Assembly: GCF_025971945.1 (NCBI RefSeq)
Contig: NZ_JAPDHW010000002.1
Span: 62,001-126,000 of the forward strand
Source: Chryseobacterium kimseyorum
Lineage (GTDB): Bacteria; Bacteroidota; Bacteroidia; Flavobacteriales; Weeksellaceae
Reading direction: 5' to 3'
Length of the DNA: 64,000 nt
The notes under the pieces were generated by a model. It saw nothing but the letters and a program-made list of their open reading frames with translations, made no database searches and was not told the origin of the DNA. The position numbers were made by a program, and so were the translations under genes. Position 1 is the first letter of the stretch; each line of letters opens with the position of its first letter. Positions 14,215 to 23,414 of the stretch are shown one piece after another.

Positions 14215-16170
14215 CTAATTAAACTTCATCCTTTGAATTCTCACAGCATTTAAAATAGCCAATAATGCCACACCAACGTCAGCAAAAACCGCTTCCCACA
14301 TTGTAGCTAAACCGCCTGCTCCGAGAATCAGCACGATGGCTTTTACGACGAAAGCTAAAGTGATATTCTGCCAAACTATTTTTTTAGTTTGTTTTCCGAT
14401 ATTGATTGCCATTGGGATTTTACTTGGCCGGTCATCCTGAATGACAATATCGGCCGTTTCAATAGTGGCATCACTTCCCAACCCGCCCATTGCAATTCCG
14501 ACATCGCTTAAGGCAACGACAGGCGCATCATTAACGCCGTCTCCTACAAATGCGACCGTCTGATTTTTGGCTTTCAATACTTTTACTTTATTTACTTTAT
14601 CTTCTGGAAGCAAATCTCCGTAAGCATTTTCAATTCCTAATTCATTGGCAACAAATTTTACAACAGAAATTTTATCTCCGCTCAGCATGGTTGTTTTTAC
14701 TCCCAATGATTTTAATTTTTTAATCGTCAGCTGTGCATCTTCTTTAATCGAATCTGCAATCGTAAGGTAGCCTACAAATTTTTTGTCGTACGCAACTGCA
14801 ATTAAAGTGTAGACAATCTTTTCAATATTTACATCATATGAAATATTGAATTTCTTCATCAGTTTCAAATTTCCAATTAAAAGTTCCTTTTCGTGAATGT
14901 CTGCTTTCAAACCGTGCCCTGCAATTTCTTCTACATTTACTAACTGAATTGAATGATCCACTTCTCCCGCAAATTCATGAATTGCAGTGGCAACGGGATG
15001 TGTGCTTTGACTTTCTAAGGCATTGACAAGTTTTAAAATTTTATCCTGATTAAATTCTTCATTGAAGTGAACCTCCTGCACTTTAAAAACTCCTTCAGTC
15101 ATCGTTCCAGTCTTATCCATCACCACATTCTGAATGTTGGCTAAAATATCTAAGAAATTACTACCTTTAATTAAAATTCCATTGCGGCTTCCTGCGCCAA
15201 TTCCACCAAAATATCCCAGCGGTATAGAGATCACCAAAGCACACGGACAGGAGATCACCAGAAACACCAAGGCTTTGTAGAGCCATTCTTTAAACTGATA
15301 ATTTTCAACGAAAAAATACGGTAGTAAGGTAATTCCTATCGCTAAAAAAACGACAATTGGTGTATAAATTTTTGCAAATTTTCTGATGAATAATTCTGTC
15401 GGAGCTTTTTGTGACGTTGCGTTCTGAACGAGTTCTAAAATTTTACTCAGCTTGCTGTCTTTGAATGAAGCAGTCACTTTAATTTGACTGACAGTATTTA
15501 AATTAATCATTCCTGCTAAAATCTTTTCACCTTTTATCTTGGTGTCGGGCATACTTTCTCCGGTGAGTGCAGAAGTATTGAATGAGGCTTTATCTGAAAG
15601 CAACTCCCCATCTAAACCCAATTTCTCACCTGATTTTAATTGAATAATATCTCCAATTTTTGCATCGACCGCTTTTACCACTTTAGGTTTTCCATTTTCT
15701 AAAACAGTGACTTCATCCGGACGCTGATCGAGAAGAGATTTGATATTACTTTTTGCTTTAGTTACTGCCATTGCCTGAAAAACCTCGCCTACAGAATAAA
15801 ACAGCATTACGGCGACTCCTTCGGGATATTCTCCGATTGCGAAGGCACCAACGGTGGCAATTCCCATCAAGAAAAACTCAGAAAAAATATCACCGTGAAT
15901 GATGCTTTCGTAGGCTTCTTTTAAAACAGGAATTCCTACAGGAATATAGGCCACCAAATACCAAACAAGGCGAGCCCAACCTTTAAACCAATCATTGTCT
16001 GTGAAGTTGTCAAGACCTATTCCAACCAATAATAAAACAAACGAAATAATCGCCGGTAAGAATAGGTTATATGTTGACTGATCCTGAATTTCGTGAGAAT
16101 GATCATGGTCGTGATCATGACCTTCGTGATTGTGCTCCTGTTTTGGTTTTGTACTGCAACATTCGTCCAT
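14215..16170 (-). CDS. Zn/Cd/Pb-exporting P1B-type ATPase with His-rich N-terminus
   Basis: A 651-residue heavy-metal efflux ATPase of the inner membrane. The N-terminus has Cys-Cys (residues 4-5) and a His/Asp-rich tract (HDHDHDHSH) in place of a folded HMA domain. The CPC membrane motif (Cys308-Cys310), phosphorylation site DKTGTMT (Asp352), the HP motif (STHPVA) and GDGVNDAP are all present. The last helix, with DVGVALLAILNAVR, fits the zinc/cadmium group better than the copper group. I chose the ATG at 16170 because the upstream residues look untranslated. It lies 44 nt after the Fur-family gene on the same strand, which probably regulates it. Confidence 0.92.
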   Translation of the reverse strand: MDECCSTKPKQEHNHEGHDHDHDHSHEIQDQSTYNLFLPAIISFVLLLVGIGLDNFTDNDWFKGWARLVWYLVAYIPVGIPVLKEAYESIIHGDIFSEFFLMGIATVGAFAIGEYPEGVAVMLFYSVGEVFQAMAVTKAKSNIKSLLDQRPDEVTVLENGKPKVVKAVDAKIGDIIQLKSGEKLGLDGELLSDKASFNTSALTGESMPDTKIKGEKILAGMINLNTVSQIKVTASFKDSKLSKILELVQNATSQKAPTELFIRKFAKIYTPIVVFLAIGITLLPYFFVENYQFKEWLYKALVFLVISCPCALVISIPLGYFGGIGAGSRNGILIKGSNFLDILANIQNVVMDKTGTMTEGVFKVQEVHFNEEFNQDKILKLVNALESQSTHPVATAIHEFAGEVDHSIQLVNVEEIAGHGLKADIHEKELLIGNLKLMKKFNISYDVNIEKIVYTLIAVAYDKKFVGYLTIADSIKEDAQLTIKKLKSLGVKTTMLSGDKISVVKFVANELGIENAYGDLLPEDKVNKVKVLKAKNQTVAFVGDGVNDAPVVALSDVGIAMGGLGSDATIETADIVIQDDRPSKIPMAINIGKQTKKIVWQNITLAFVVKAIVLILGAGGLATMWEAVFADVGVALLAILNAVRIQRMKFN

Positions 16171-16214
16171 AACTGATAATTTTAAACAAATGTAGCGGAA
16201 ACTTGAATGCAATG

Positions 16215-16634
16215 CTATTGCAAACTTTCGAGACAGTTTTCACAGATGCCTTTTGCGAAAAGTCTTATTTCATCGATTCTGAAATCGGTTTTCATATTGT
16301 CCGGAAATGAGATATCTTCTCTGCAGGTAGTCTGTTTACAGATTTTGCAATAGAAATGAAGATGCCAGTCTTTGTGCGTTTTTTCATCACAGTCATCGTG
16401 GCAAAGCTTGTATTTCGTCGTTGTATTTTCCTGAATGCTGTGAACGATTCCTTTTTCTTCAAACGTTTTTAATGTTCTGTAAATGGTTGTCCGGTCGGCA
16501 TTTTCAAAATGATTTTCAATTTCAGATAACGAAAGTGCGGCATTTTGAGAGCTTAGAAAATCATAGACTAAAATCCTCATGCTCGTAGGTTTTGTATTTT
16601 TATCGATCAGTTTGCTTTCGATTTCTTCTTTCAT
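16215..16634 (-). CDS. Fur/Zur family metal-responsive transcriptional regulator
   Basis: A 139-residue regulator. The N-terminal winged helix (about residues 10-80) contains RTTIYRTLKTFEEKG, typical of Fur proteins. The C-terminal half is rich in Cys and His: CHDDCDEKTHKDWHLHFYC, then CxxC pairs CKIC and CENC that would hold a structural zinc. It precedes the zinc-type ATPase in an operon, so zinc sensing (Zur-like) or efflux control is inferred. The start at 16634 gives the usual length; an earlier in-frame ATG at 16694 would add 20 residues unlike the family. It diverges from aroQ. Confidence 0.88.
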   Translation of the reverse strand: MKEEIESKLIDKNTKPTSMRILVYDFLSSQNAALSLSEIENHFENADRTTIYRTLKTFEEKGIVHSIQENTTTKYKLCHDDCDEKTHKDWHLHFYCKICKQTTCREDISFPDNMKTDFRIDEIRLFAKGICENCLESLQ

Positions 16635-16735
16635 GATGAGATTTGTCCTGATTTTATTAAAGCTATAAGTTAGCGAAAAACTGTGACACTTCATCTTTTT
16701 AAGCTTAAAACAAAAAGAATTCTTACTTTTATCCT

Positions 16736-17143
16736 ATGAAAGTTTTAATTATCAATGGTCCGAATCTGAATCTTTTGGGAACCCGAGAGCCTGAAATCTA
16801 TGGAAATATTTCCATGGAAGAATATTTACAAAAACTAAAGTCAGAATTTACTTCTTACGAGCTCGATTATTATCAGTCGAACATAGAGGGTGAACTAATT
16901 AACAGATTACAGGAAGATGATTTTGAAGCCGTTGTAATTAATCCGGGAGCTTTCACCCATTATTCTTATGCAATTGCAGACTGTTTAAAAAACATTCAGA
17001 AACCGAAAGTGGAAGTTCACATCAGCAACATTTACAAGCGTGAAGAATTCCGGCAGAAATCGGTTACGGCAGCCAATACGGATGCGGTTTTGTCTGGTTT
17101 TGGGATGGATGGATATCGGTTGGCAATTTTGAGTTTGAAATAG
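16736..17143 (+). CDS. aroQ: Type II 3-dehydroquinate dehydratase
   Basis: A 135-residue cytosolic enzyme converting 3-dehydroquinate to 3-dehydroshikimate in the shikimate pathway, acting as a dodecamer in this family. The N-terminal signature INGPNLNLLGTREPEIYG holds the catalytic Tyr22; Asn69 (INPGAFTHYS) and His95 (VEVHISN) complete the site. The length is slightly short but normal for Bacteroidota. It stands alone between the Fur gene and a toxin-antitoxin pair on the other strand. A degenerate CACAGAT-type repeat follows the stop codon. Confidence 0.96.
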   Translation: MKVLIINGPNLNLLGTREPEIYGNISMEEYLQKLKSEFTSYELDYYQSNIEGELINRLQEDDFEAVVINPGAFTHYSYAIADCLKNIQKPKVEVHISNIYKREEFRQKSVTAANTDAVLSGFGMDGYRLAILSLK

Positions 17144-17238
17144 AATGTTCCACAGATTGAACAGATTTTTAAGCAACTTATGTTGGAATGATTTAAGACA
17201 TTGCCTCGGAACTGGAAAAACTGTACCTAAATAAGTAC

Positions 17239-17655
17239 TCAGCTGCGCATCTTCAGATAAGAATCCGGAGTCATCACTGACAAACTGCTGGCTTTATAAT
17301 CTTTTATATTTCGGGTGATTATTACTTTAATCTTATCATCATTCTGCACAGAAAAATTCTGCAGGGCATCTTCAAAATCTTTAAAATCAGAATTTAATGC
17401 GTTGATGACAGCTGTTTTATCTGAAGTAGCAACATGCAGAAAACTCATGAGAAGCCTAAGACTTTCAATTACTTTGGAATGAGTTGCCGTTTTTCTTAAG
17501 AGATAATAAATATTGCTCAACGTAACCGACGTTACAAAACCTTTTATTTCTCCGTCTTCGCACTTACTTAAAATTTCAGACGCATTCTGGGAAAAAGGAA
17601 CTCTGTCGAATAAAATATCAAGAATTACATCAGTATCGATCATTACATCTTTCAT
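17239..17655 (-). CDS. PIN-domain toxin (VapC-like ribonuclease)
   Basis: A 138-residue PIN-domain protein; such proteins cleave RNA using a Mg2+ site of conserved acids. The N-terminal MIDTDVILDILFDR (Asp7), the central DFEDALQ (Asp96) and the C-terminal TRNIKDY (Asp119) fit the domain. It overlaps the preceding antitoxin-like gene by 4 nt, the usual arrangement of a toxin-antitoxin operon. The RNA target cannot be read from sequence. The acidic residue usually found near position 40 is not obvious. Confidence 0.85.
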   Translation of the reverse strand: MKDVMIDTDVILDILFDRVPFSQNASEILSKCEDGEIKGFVTSVTLSNIYYLLRKTATHSKVIESLRLLMSFLHVATSDKTAVINALNSDFKDFEDALQNFSVQNDDKIKVIITRNIKDYKASSLSVMTPDSYLKMRS

Positions 17656-17909
17656 AACAAATACTTTTCTGCGAGACGATTTGCTAATTCTTCTTTTTCA
17701 TCAAAATCTTTTGGCATTTTAAACGAACCTTTTAAAGATTTTACAGTTGTGGATAATTCTACCTGATCTTTCTTTTCAGATTCTGTGTTAACTAAAGCTT
17801 TCAGATAGTTTTCAATAAGATCAGATAGACTTCTTTCCTTATTTCTGGCATATTTCTTAGCACTTTCAATTATGGATTTATCAATCGTTAAAGTTAGTTT
17901 AGTATTCAT
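17652..17909 (-). CDS. DUF6364-type antitoxin paired with the PIN toxin
   Basis: An 85-residue protein. The N-terminus (KLTLTIDKSIIESAKKYAR) is a ribbon-helix-helix-like DNA-binding segment as in DUF6364 proteins; the C-terminal part is charged and would wrap the toxin. I chose the ATG at 17909; a GTG two codons earlier (17915) is possible. A -7 element lies 18 nt upstream. The pair is probably autoregulated, as is usual for these operons. Confidence 0.78.
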   Translation of the reverse strand: MNTKLTLTIDKSIIESAKKYARNKERSLSDLIENYLKALVNTESEKKDQVELSTTVKSLKGSFKMPKDFDEKEELANRLAEKYLL

Positions 17910-17926
17910 AATCACACATTTAAATA

Positions 17927-17934
17927 CAAATATA
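17927..17934 (-). promoter_or_regulatory. Candidate -7 element of the toxin-antitoxin operon
   Basis: TATATTTG on the minus strand, with no TTG at a normal -33 distance. Palindromic pieces around CACGTG (17953-17958) and CACG/CGTG-type sequence just upstream could be an operator. Confidence 0.35.
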
Positions 17935-17995
17935 TAAATTTAAAAACAAACACACGTGCTTTTAAATAAATTATAACACGTATTAAATATCTGGG

Positions 17996-18025
17996 AAAAA
18001 AAAAGCCTCATCAATGGATAAGGCT
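17996..18025 (-). terminator. Rho-independent terminator of pckA
   Basis: On the minus strand a 9-bp stem (AGCCTTATC with GATGAGGCT, one G-U) closes a CATT loop and is followed by an uninterrupted T tract, a few bases after the pckA stop codon. Confidence 0.85.
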
Positions 18026-18036
18026 CTTCACTATTT

Positions 18037-19653
18037 CTAAATGGTCTGTTCCTGCAATTGAGGACCAGAGGCAATCAGCTTCTTGGCTTCGTCATTACCG
18101 CAGTACTGCTCGAAGTTTTTAATATATTTTGCAGCAAGATCTTTTGCTTTTTCTTCCCATTCTGAAGCGTCATTATATGTATCTCTTGGATCTAAAATTC
18201 CTTCAGAAACATTCGGCAATGAGGTTGGAATCTCTAAATTCATTACAGGAATAGTTGTTTTATCAGCATTCTCAATTGATCCGTCGATGATAGAATCAAT
18301 GATTGCTCTTGTATCTTTTAAAGAAATTCTTTTTCCGGTACCATTCCAACCCGTGTTTACTAAATAAGCTTTTGCACCGTGTTCTTTCATTTTTCCGATC
18401 AATGTTTTAGAGTACATAGTTGGATGTAATGTTAAGAATGCTTCACCGAATGCAGGAGAGAAAGATGGTTCCGGTTCTGTAATTCCTCTTTCAGTTCCGG
18501 CTAATTTTGAAGTGTAACCGCAAAGGAAATGGTATTGAGCCTGATTTTCATCTAAAATAGAAACCGGAGGCAAAACTCCGAAAGCATCAGCAGAAAGATA
18601 AACAATCTTGCTAGCATGACCTGCTTTTGAAGGTAAAACGATTTTATTAATATGGTAAATTGGGTAAGAAACTCTTGTATTTTCTGTGATTGATCCGTCT
18701 GTATAATCTGCAATTCCGTCGTTTACTACAACGTTCTCAAGAAGCGCATCTCTTTTGATGGCTCTGAAAATATCGGGTTCCTTTTCTGCTGACAGGTCTA
18801 TTACTTTAGCATAGCACCCGCCTTCATAGTTGAAAACGCCGTTGTTATCCCAACCATGCTCGTCGTCACCAATTAAATATCTTTTAGGATCTGCAGATAA
18901 AGTTGTTTTTCCTGTTCCCGAAAGTCCGAAGAATAACGCTACATCTCCTTCTTCACCCACGTTTGCAGAACAGTGCATCGATGCCATACCTTTCAGTGGA
19001 AGGTAATAATTCATCATGGCAAACATTCCTTTTTTCATTTCTCCGCCGTACCACGTTCCACCAATTATCTGAAGTTTCTCAGTAAGGTTGAACATCACGA
19101 AGTTTTCAGAGTTCAATTCCTGCTCCTCCCAATTAGGGTTGGTAGTTTTTGAACCGTTGATTACTGTAAAATCAGGTTCTCCGTAGTTTTCTAAATCGTA
19201 ATGAGAAGGACGGATAAACATATTCGTAACGAAATGAGCCTGCCAAGCCACTTCAACGATAAATCTCACTTTTAGTCTTGTATCTTCATTTGTACCGCAA
19301 AATGTATCGACAACATATATTTTTTTGGCATTGGAAAGTTGATCTAAAACTAAATCTTTACAAGATTCGAAAATTTCGGGAGTTGTAGGAAGGTTTACTT
19401 TGCCATCCCAGAAAATAGTATCTTTCGTAACATCATCCTGAACAATATATCTGTCTTTAGGCGAGCGGCCAGTGAAAACTCCTGTCTGCACAGATACAGC
19501 ACCAGATTCTGTAAGCTCAGCTTTTTCAAATCCCTGGTTTTCAGGTGACATTTCAGCTTGATATAACTCTTCGTACGAAGGATTATAAGTTAATTCATAC
19601 TCTCCTTTAATCCCTAATTTTTGTAAATCCTGGATGATTTTAGCGTTTTTCAT
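18037..19653 (-). CDS. pckA: Phosphoenolpyruvate carboxykinase (ATP)
   Basis: A 538-residue cytosolic gluconeogenic enzyme that converts oxaloacetate and ATP to phosphoenolpyruvate, ADP and CO2. The P-loop [14 protein letters not shown] (about residues 243-256), the upstream TGRSPKDRY substrate loop (around 60-68) and GDDEHGWD metal-binding motif identify the ATP-dependent form. The length is typical. It is a single-gene unit with its own terminator and about 130 nt of AT-rich sequence upstream, in which I found no full consensus promoter. Confidence 0.97.
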   Translation of the reverse strand: MKNAKIIQDLQKLGIKGEYELTYNPSYEELYQAEMSPENQGFEKAELTESGAVSVQTGVFTGRSPKDRYIVQDDVTKDTIFWDGKVNLPTTPEIFESCKDLVLDQLSNAKKIYVVDTFCGTNEDTRLKVRFIVEVAWQAHFVTNMFIRPSHYDLENYGEPDFTVINGSKTTNPNWEEQELNSENFVMFNLTEKLQIIGGTWYGGEMKKGMFAMMNYYLPLKGMASMHCSANVGEEGDVALFFGLSGTGKTTLSADPKRYLIGDDEHGWDNNGVFNYEGGCYAKVIDLSAEKEPDIFRAIKRDALLENVVVNDGIADYTDGSITENTRVSYPIYHINKIVLPSKAGHASKIVYLSADAFGVLPPVSILDENQAQYHFLCGYTSKLAGTERGITEPEPSFSPAFGEAFLTLHPTMYSKTLIGKMKEHGAKAYLVNTGWNGTGKRISLKDTRAIIDSIIDGSIENADKTTIPVMNLEIPTSLPNVSEGILDPRDTYNDASEWEEKAKDLAAKYIKNFEQYCGNDEAKKLIASGPQLQEQTI

Positions 19654-19782
19654 TTTACTTATATTTTCTTTTTGCTTTTTGTTCGTTCAGCAATTCATAT
19701 TAACTAATTGTTAAACTTCGATAAATATAAACATATAAGTGAAAATGACAAATAAAAAACAGACCTTTTAATTAATTGATTA

Positions 19783-20685
19783 TTAATCAATTAAATCATT
19801 CCATTCAAAAACAGTAGTAAAACCTTTTCCCCAAAAATAGTCTTGGTAGCCCTCAAATTTTGCACTCATCACAAAATCACCGCCCCAGGCGCCTAAACTT
19901 TTGACAAATTTTGCACAATCTTCAAAAAAAATTGATTTAACTGTCGGTCTTTCAATAAAATCAGAAATACGTTGTTCATGTAATGTCATTAGATGCGAAA
20001 AATTATCTAATTCATCACACAATAAAATATTTCTTGTGAGATCAGAAAATTCATCGATCAAATTCTGCGACTTTATTTTAGACTTATAGAGATTGATTCC
20101 TTCTCTGCTATCCTGCTTTTGATTTAAGTGAATGAAAATCAGTTCGTTCTTAAACTTAGGATTGAAATCAACTCTTTCGAAATGAATTTCAGGTTTATTT
20201 TTAAAGAGAACAGCTGACTTAGCTTTTGCTACCGCAATATCATAGCCGCTCCCCCCCAAACTGATAGAATTTAGATGAAATGGATCAATCTCAGACCATT
20301 CTGCAATATTAGTCATTAAGGTAGAGCTGCTTCCAAGACCGTAATCTGCCGGAAACTGAAGGTTTGTTTTTAAATAATAAGAATCTGTAGCTTTAAATTT
20401 AATGTCAGAAAGATTCTGAACATTTTTGAGAGTTTTAAGAATAAACTCGGCGCTTGAAATAATATTGGTTTCAAGGATCTGCCAGTTTTTATAATCAATG
20501 ACAGCCTTTAACCATAATTTATTCTGATGATAGGCTTCCCAAAGAATAAGAGATTTCTGATCCTGCTTTTCATCAAAAAAAAACTCTTGTCCTAGCTTGG
20601 TGGGTACCGCTAAGACAAGAGCTCCGTCTACAGCGAAATATTCTGAAGTCAGCATCAGCTTACCCGGTGAATAAATTTCGCCCAT
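19783..20685 (-). CDS. GYDIA family GHMP kinase (probable mevalonate-pathway kinase)
   Basis: A 300-residue small-molecule kinase of the GHMP superfamily. It has the ATP-binding GLGSSST loop (residues 116-122) and the family name-giving GSGYDIA (145-151). N-terminal SPGKLMLTSEY is the GHMP motif 1. Such proteins in Bacteroidota are thought to act in the mevalonate route to isoprenoids; the exact substrate is not proven. It follows fabD by 12 bp and is probably co-transcribed with it. Confidence 0.88.
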   Translation of the reverse strand: MGEIYSPGKLMLTSEYFAVDGALVLAVPTKLGQEFFFDEKQDQKSLILWEAYHQNKLWLKAVIDYKNWQILETNIISSAEFILKTLKNVQNLSDIKFKATDSYYLKTNLQFPADYGLGSSSTLMTNIAEWSEIDPFHLNSISLGGSGYDIAVAKAKSAVLFKNKPEIHFERVDFNPKFKNELIFIHLNQKQDSREGINLYKSKIKSQNLIDEFSDLTRNILLCDELDNFSHLMTLHEQRISDFIERPTVKSIFFEDCAKFVKSLGAWGGDFVMSAKFEGYQDYFWGKGFTTVFEWNDLID

Positions 20686-20697
20686 TTTTTATTTAAA

Positions 20698-21573
20698 TTA
20701 AATTGCGGAAGCCGATGAAACTTCGCTGTCAATTTTTTTAATTAATCCCTGTAAAGTTTTACCGGGTCCTACCTCTATAAAATTGGTAGCACCGTCTTTG
20801 ATCATATTTTGTACAGACTGCGTCCATTTTACAGGACCTGTCAACTGAGCAATTAAATTATTTTTAATCTGTTCAGGATCAGTAACTGCAGTGGTTGTAA
20901 TATTCTGATAAACAGGAATCGTCGCTTTTCTGAATTTTGTGTTTTCGATTGCTGCTGCCAATCTTTCTTGAGCCGGCTGCATCAATGGTGAGTGAAAAGC
21001 TCCGTTTACCGGTAGTAGCAATGCTCTTTTCGCACCAGCTTCTTTCAATTTCACACATGCTTCTTCTACAGCTGCCGTTTCGCCGGAAATCACTAACTGT
21101 CCGGGACAGTTGTAATTGGCAGGAACAACAATACCGCTGATGCTAGCACAGATTTCTTCCACTTTAGCATCTTCCAATCCTAAAATTGCAGCCATAGAAC
21201 TTGGATTGGCATCACAAGCAGCCTGCATTGCTTTTGCTCTTTCAGAAACCAATTTCAAACCGTCATCAAATGACAGAACTCCGTTGGCAACCAAGGCTGA
21301 AAATTCGCCTAAAGAGTGTCCCGCAACCATTTCTGCACCCAACCCATTTACCGCTTTAAGGGCAGCAACAGAATGAATGAATATCGATGGCTGTGTAACC
21401 TCAGTTTTTTTCAGATCTTCATCTGCCCCATTAAACATAATGGAAATAATATCGAATCCTAAGATTTCATTGGCATACTCCATCAGGTCTTTGATGTCTT
21501 TACGGGAATCGTATAATTCTTTTCCCATACCTACAAACTGTGAACCCTGCCCAGGAAATACAAGTGCTTTCAT
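20698..21573 (-). CDS. fabD: Malonyl-CoA:ACP transacylase
   Basis: A 291-residue cytosolic enzyme that moves malonyl groups from CoA to acyl carrier protein for fatty acid synthesis. The N-terminal FPGQGSQFVGMG, nucleophile Ser87 in GHSLGE, and His194 in GAFHSPLM give the catalytic pair. It is the first gene of a unit with the GYDIA kinase. A consensus -7 element (TATATTTG) lies about 25 nt upstream. Confidence 0.96.
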   Translation of the reverse strand: MKALVFPGQGSQFVGMGKELYDSRKDIKDLMEYANEILGFDIISIMFNGADEDLKKTEVTQPSIFIHSVAALKAVNGLGAEMVAGHSLGEFSALVANGVLSFDDGLKLVSERAKAMQAACDANPSSMAAILGLEDAKVEEICASISGIVVPANYNCPGQLVISGETAAVEEACVKLKEAGAKRALLLPVNGAFHSPLMQPAQERLAAAIENTKFRKATIPVYQNITTTAVTDPEQIKNNLIAQLTGPVKWTQSVQNMIKDGATNFIEVGPGKTLQGLIKKIDSEVSSASAI

Positions 21574-21595
21574 TTATTGATTTAAAAAATTAATA

Positions 21596-21603
21596 CAAAT
21601 ATA
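21596..21603 (-). promoter_or_regulatory. Candidate -7 element for fabD
   Basis: TATATTTG on the minus strand; no TTG at the -33 distance. It is flanked upstream by the palindrome ACTTTTAAAAGT (21605-21616). Confidence 0.4.
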
Positions 21604-21643
21604 TACTTTTAAAAGTAGATTTTTTTTGGTTTTACAGACAAGT

Positions 21644-23377
21644 CTAATGTCTGATCACACGGAATCCGGTGTTGACATAAGCGCCGTTGGTCTTAGATTT
21701 TACGAATTCAAATTTTGTAGCAAGCTGCGTCTGAACCTTATTCATCTGCTTAAAAATCTCACCTTTCTTATTTTCTCTCGACAGCATATCATTGACTACG
21801 TCGAAACCAATGATTGCATATCTGCCCGGAGTTTTGCAGTATTTAGCTTTATAAGCTGCTAAAATTTCTTTTTCATAACTGCCGTCAGCATCGATTTTTC
21901 TATCCATTAAATAAACTAAACTCGCCTGGCTCAATTCATCCACTTTTTTCTCGAAGCTTAGAACCGAATACATACTGAATGCCTTCATCCCCTGCACTTC
22001 TTTTGATAGAGCGATCATTCTGCTGGAGAACGCCTCTCCCACTGCATCATTGTCATTAGCTAAAATGGCAATGACAGGAGCAGACTGTCCGGTCATCATA
22101 TTCTGATCCAGCTGAATTTCTGTAGCTGAATTTACAATGGTAATATTCGCATTTTTTACAGCTTTCTCAAGATTAGACTTGATGTAGTTGGCGTTTTCTT
22201 TTTTAGCGTCTGCCACTACAAAGATCTTCTGATCTGAATATACCGTTTTTACTTCCTCAACAATTTTATCAGCATAAGCCTGATCGTTGGTTTCTACAAT
22301 AATTAAGTTGCTGTAATTATACAGTTCCGGTGAGTTGGCAAATGGTGCAACCACAGGAATTTTCTGAGTTTTTGTAAAATCTAAAAGATCAATCACATTC
22401 GATTTGAAGAACGGACCGATAATTAAATCTGTATTATTAGGGTTAATCTGTGTAAGCGAACTTTTAAATGAAGCTTCGTTTCCAGAATCTACAATTTTGA
22501 TATCTAATTTTTGACCTTTTGCCGCGTTTCTTTCGATAGCCAGTTTTGCTCCGGTAAGAAAATCTACCGCCATTGCACGATACTGAGTCTCATTGGTACT
22601 GTAACCAAATGGTAACATTAAAACAACACTTAAAGCATCACCATTTTTCTTGGTATAAGCCGCATCCAGCTTCTTGATTTTTAGAACCATTCCGGTTTTC
22701 AAACCTTTTGCCAAATCCGGATTTAGAGCGATCAATTCATCAATCGTAACTCCAAATTTGTTAACGATAGAGAAAACAGTATCTCCCTGCTCTACGGTAT
22801 ATGTTGCATATTCGTCCTGATTAGAAGAAGTATAAACCGCCGCAGACGACTTCTCGTTACCAGAATCTATTTTAGTTTTTGTATTGCTGCTTGGCTGTAC
22901 GGTTTCTACCGGCACTTCGACAGGTTTTGTCGGAGCAATGGTTGCCTGAGTTCCGCCATACTTTTTAATACTGTCTATAGGTAACGTAATTTCGTCACCA
23001 ATTTTCGTGTGAGAATCCAGGTCTGGATTTAATTTTCTTAAATCTGCTTCAGAAATTCTATACTGCTTTGTAATACCGTAAATGGTCTGTTTTGGCTGCA
23101 AATAAATCTTTCCCGTCTTTGTAGATGAAGGAGTTGCAGAATTTGAAGAAACCGGTTTTGTAACAGCTGTATTTCCAGCTTTTACTGTAAGAATATCACC
23201 GATTGCCAATTTCCCATCTTTGAATTTCGGGTTAAGTCTATTCAACTCATCAATGGTAATCCCATATTTTTTTGAAATATTATAAGGATTATCACCTTTT
23301 ATAACCGTGTGTGTTTTCTGTGCAGATACACTCAGAAACATACATAAACCAGACAGTAAAAAAAACCTCTTAATCAT
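21644..23377 (-). CDS. Exported protein with three LysM domains and a periplasmic-binding-like domain
   Basis: A 577-residue protein with signal peptide (1-20), three LysM peptidoglycan-binding modules at about 22-66, 90-133 and 192-236, and a C-terminal type I periplasmic-binding fold (about 249-565) resembling LivJ or the C-terminal domain of LpoA. Pro/Ser/Thr-rich linkers join the modules. It probably binds murein and could regulate cell-wall synthesis; no transporter is encoded beside it. I chose the ATG at 23377, right before a clear signal peptide, over an ATG 51 nt earlier that would overlap bshC. It lies 37 nt after bshC on the same strand. Confidence 0.85.
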   Translation of the reverse strand: MIKRFFLLSGLCMFLSVSAQKTHTVIKGDNPYNISKKYGITIDELNRLNPKFKDGKLAIGDILTVKAGNTAVTKPVSSNSATPSSTKTGKIYLQPKQTIYGITKQYRISEADLRKLNPDLDSHTKIGDEITLPIDSIKKYGGTQATIAPTKPVEVPVETVQPSSNTKTKIDSGNEKSSAAVYTSSNQDEYATYTVEQGDTVFSIVNKFGVTIDELIALNPDLAKGLKTGMVLKIKKLDAAYTKKNGDALSVVLMLPFGYSTNETQYRAMAVDFLTGAKLAIERNAAKGQKLDIKIVDSGNEASFKSSLTQINPNNTDLIIGPFFKSNVIDLLDFTKTQKIPVVAPFANSPELYNYSNLIIVETNDQAYADKIVEEVKTVYSDQKIFVVADAKKENANYIKSNLEKAVKNANITIVNSATEIQLDQNMMTGQSAPVIAILANDNDAVGEAFSSRMIALSKEVQGMKAFSMYSVLSFEKKVDELSQASLVYLMDRKIDADGSYEKEILAAYKAKYCKTPGRYAIIGFDVVNDMLSRENKKGEIFKQMNKVQTQLATKFEFVKSKTNGAYVNTGFRVIRH

Positions 23378-23414
23378 TTTCAATATTATAATGTACAAAA
23401 ATACTTCTTTAAAA

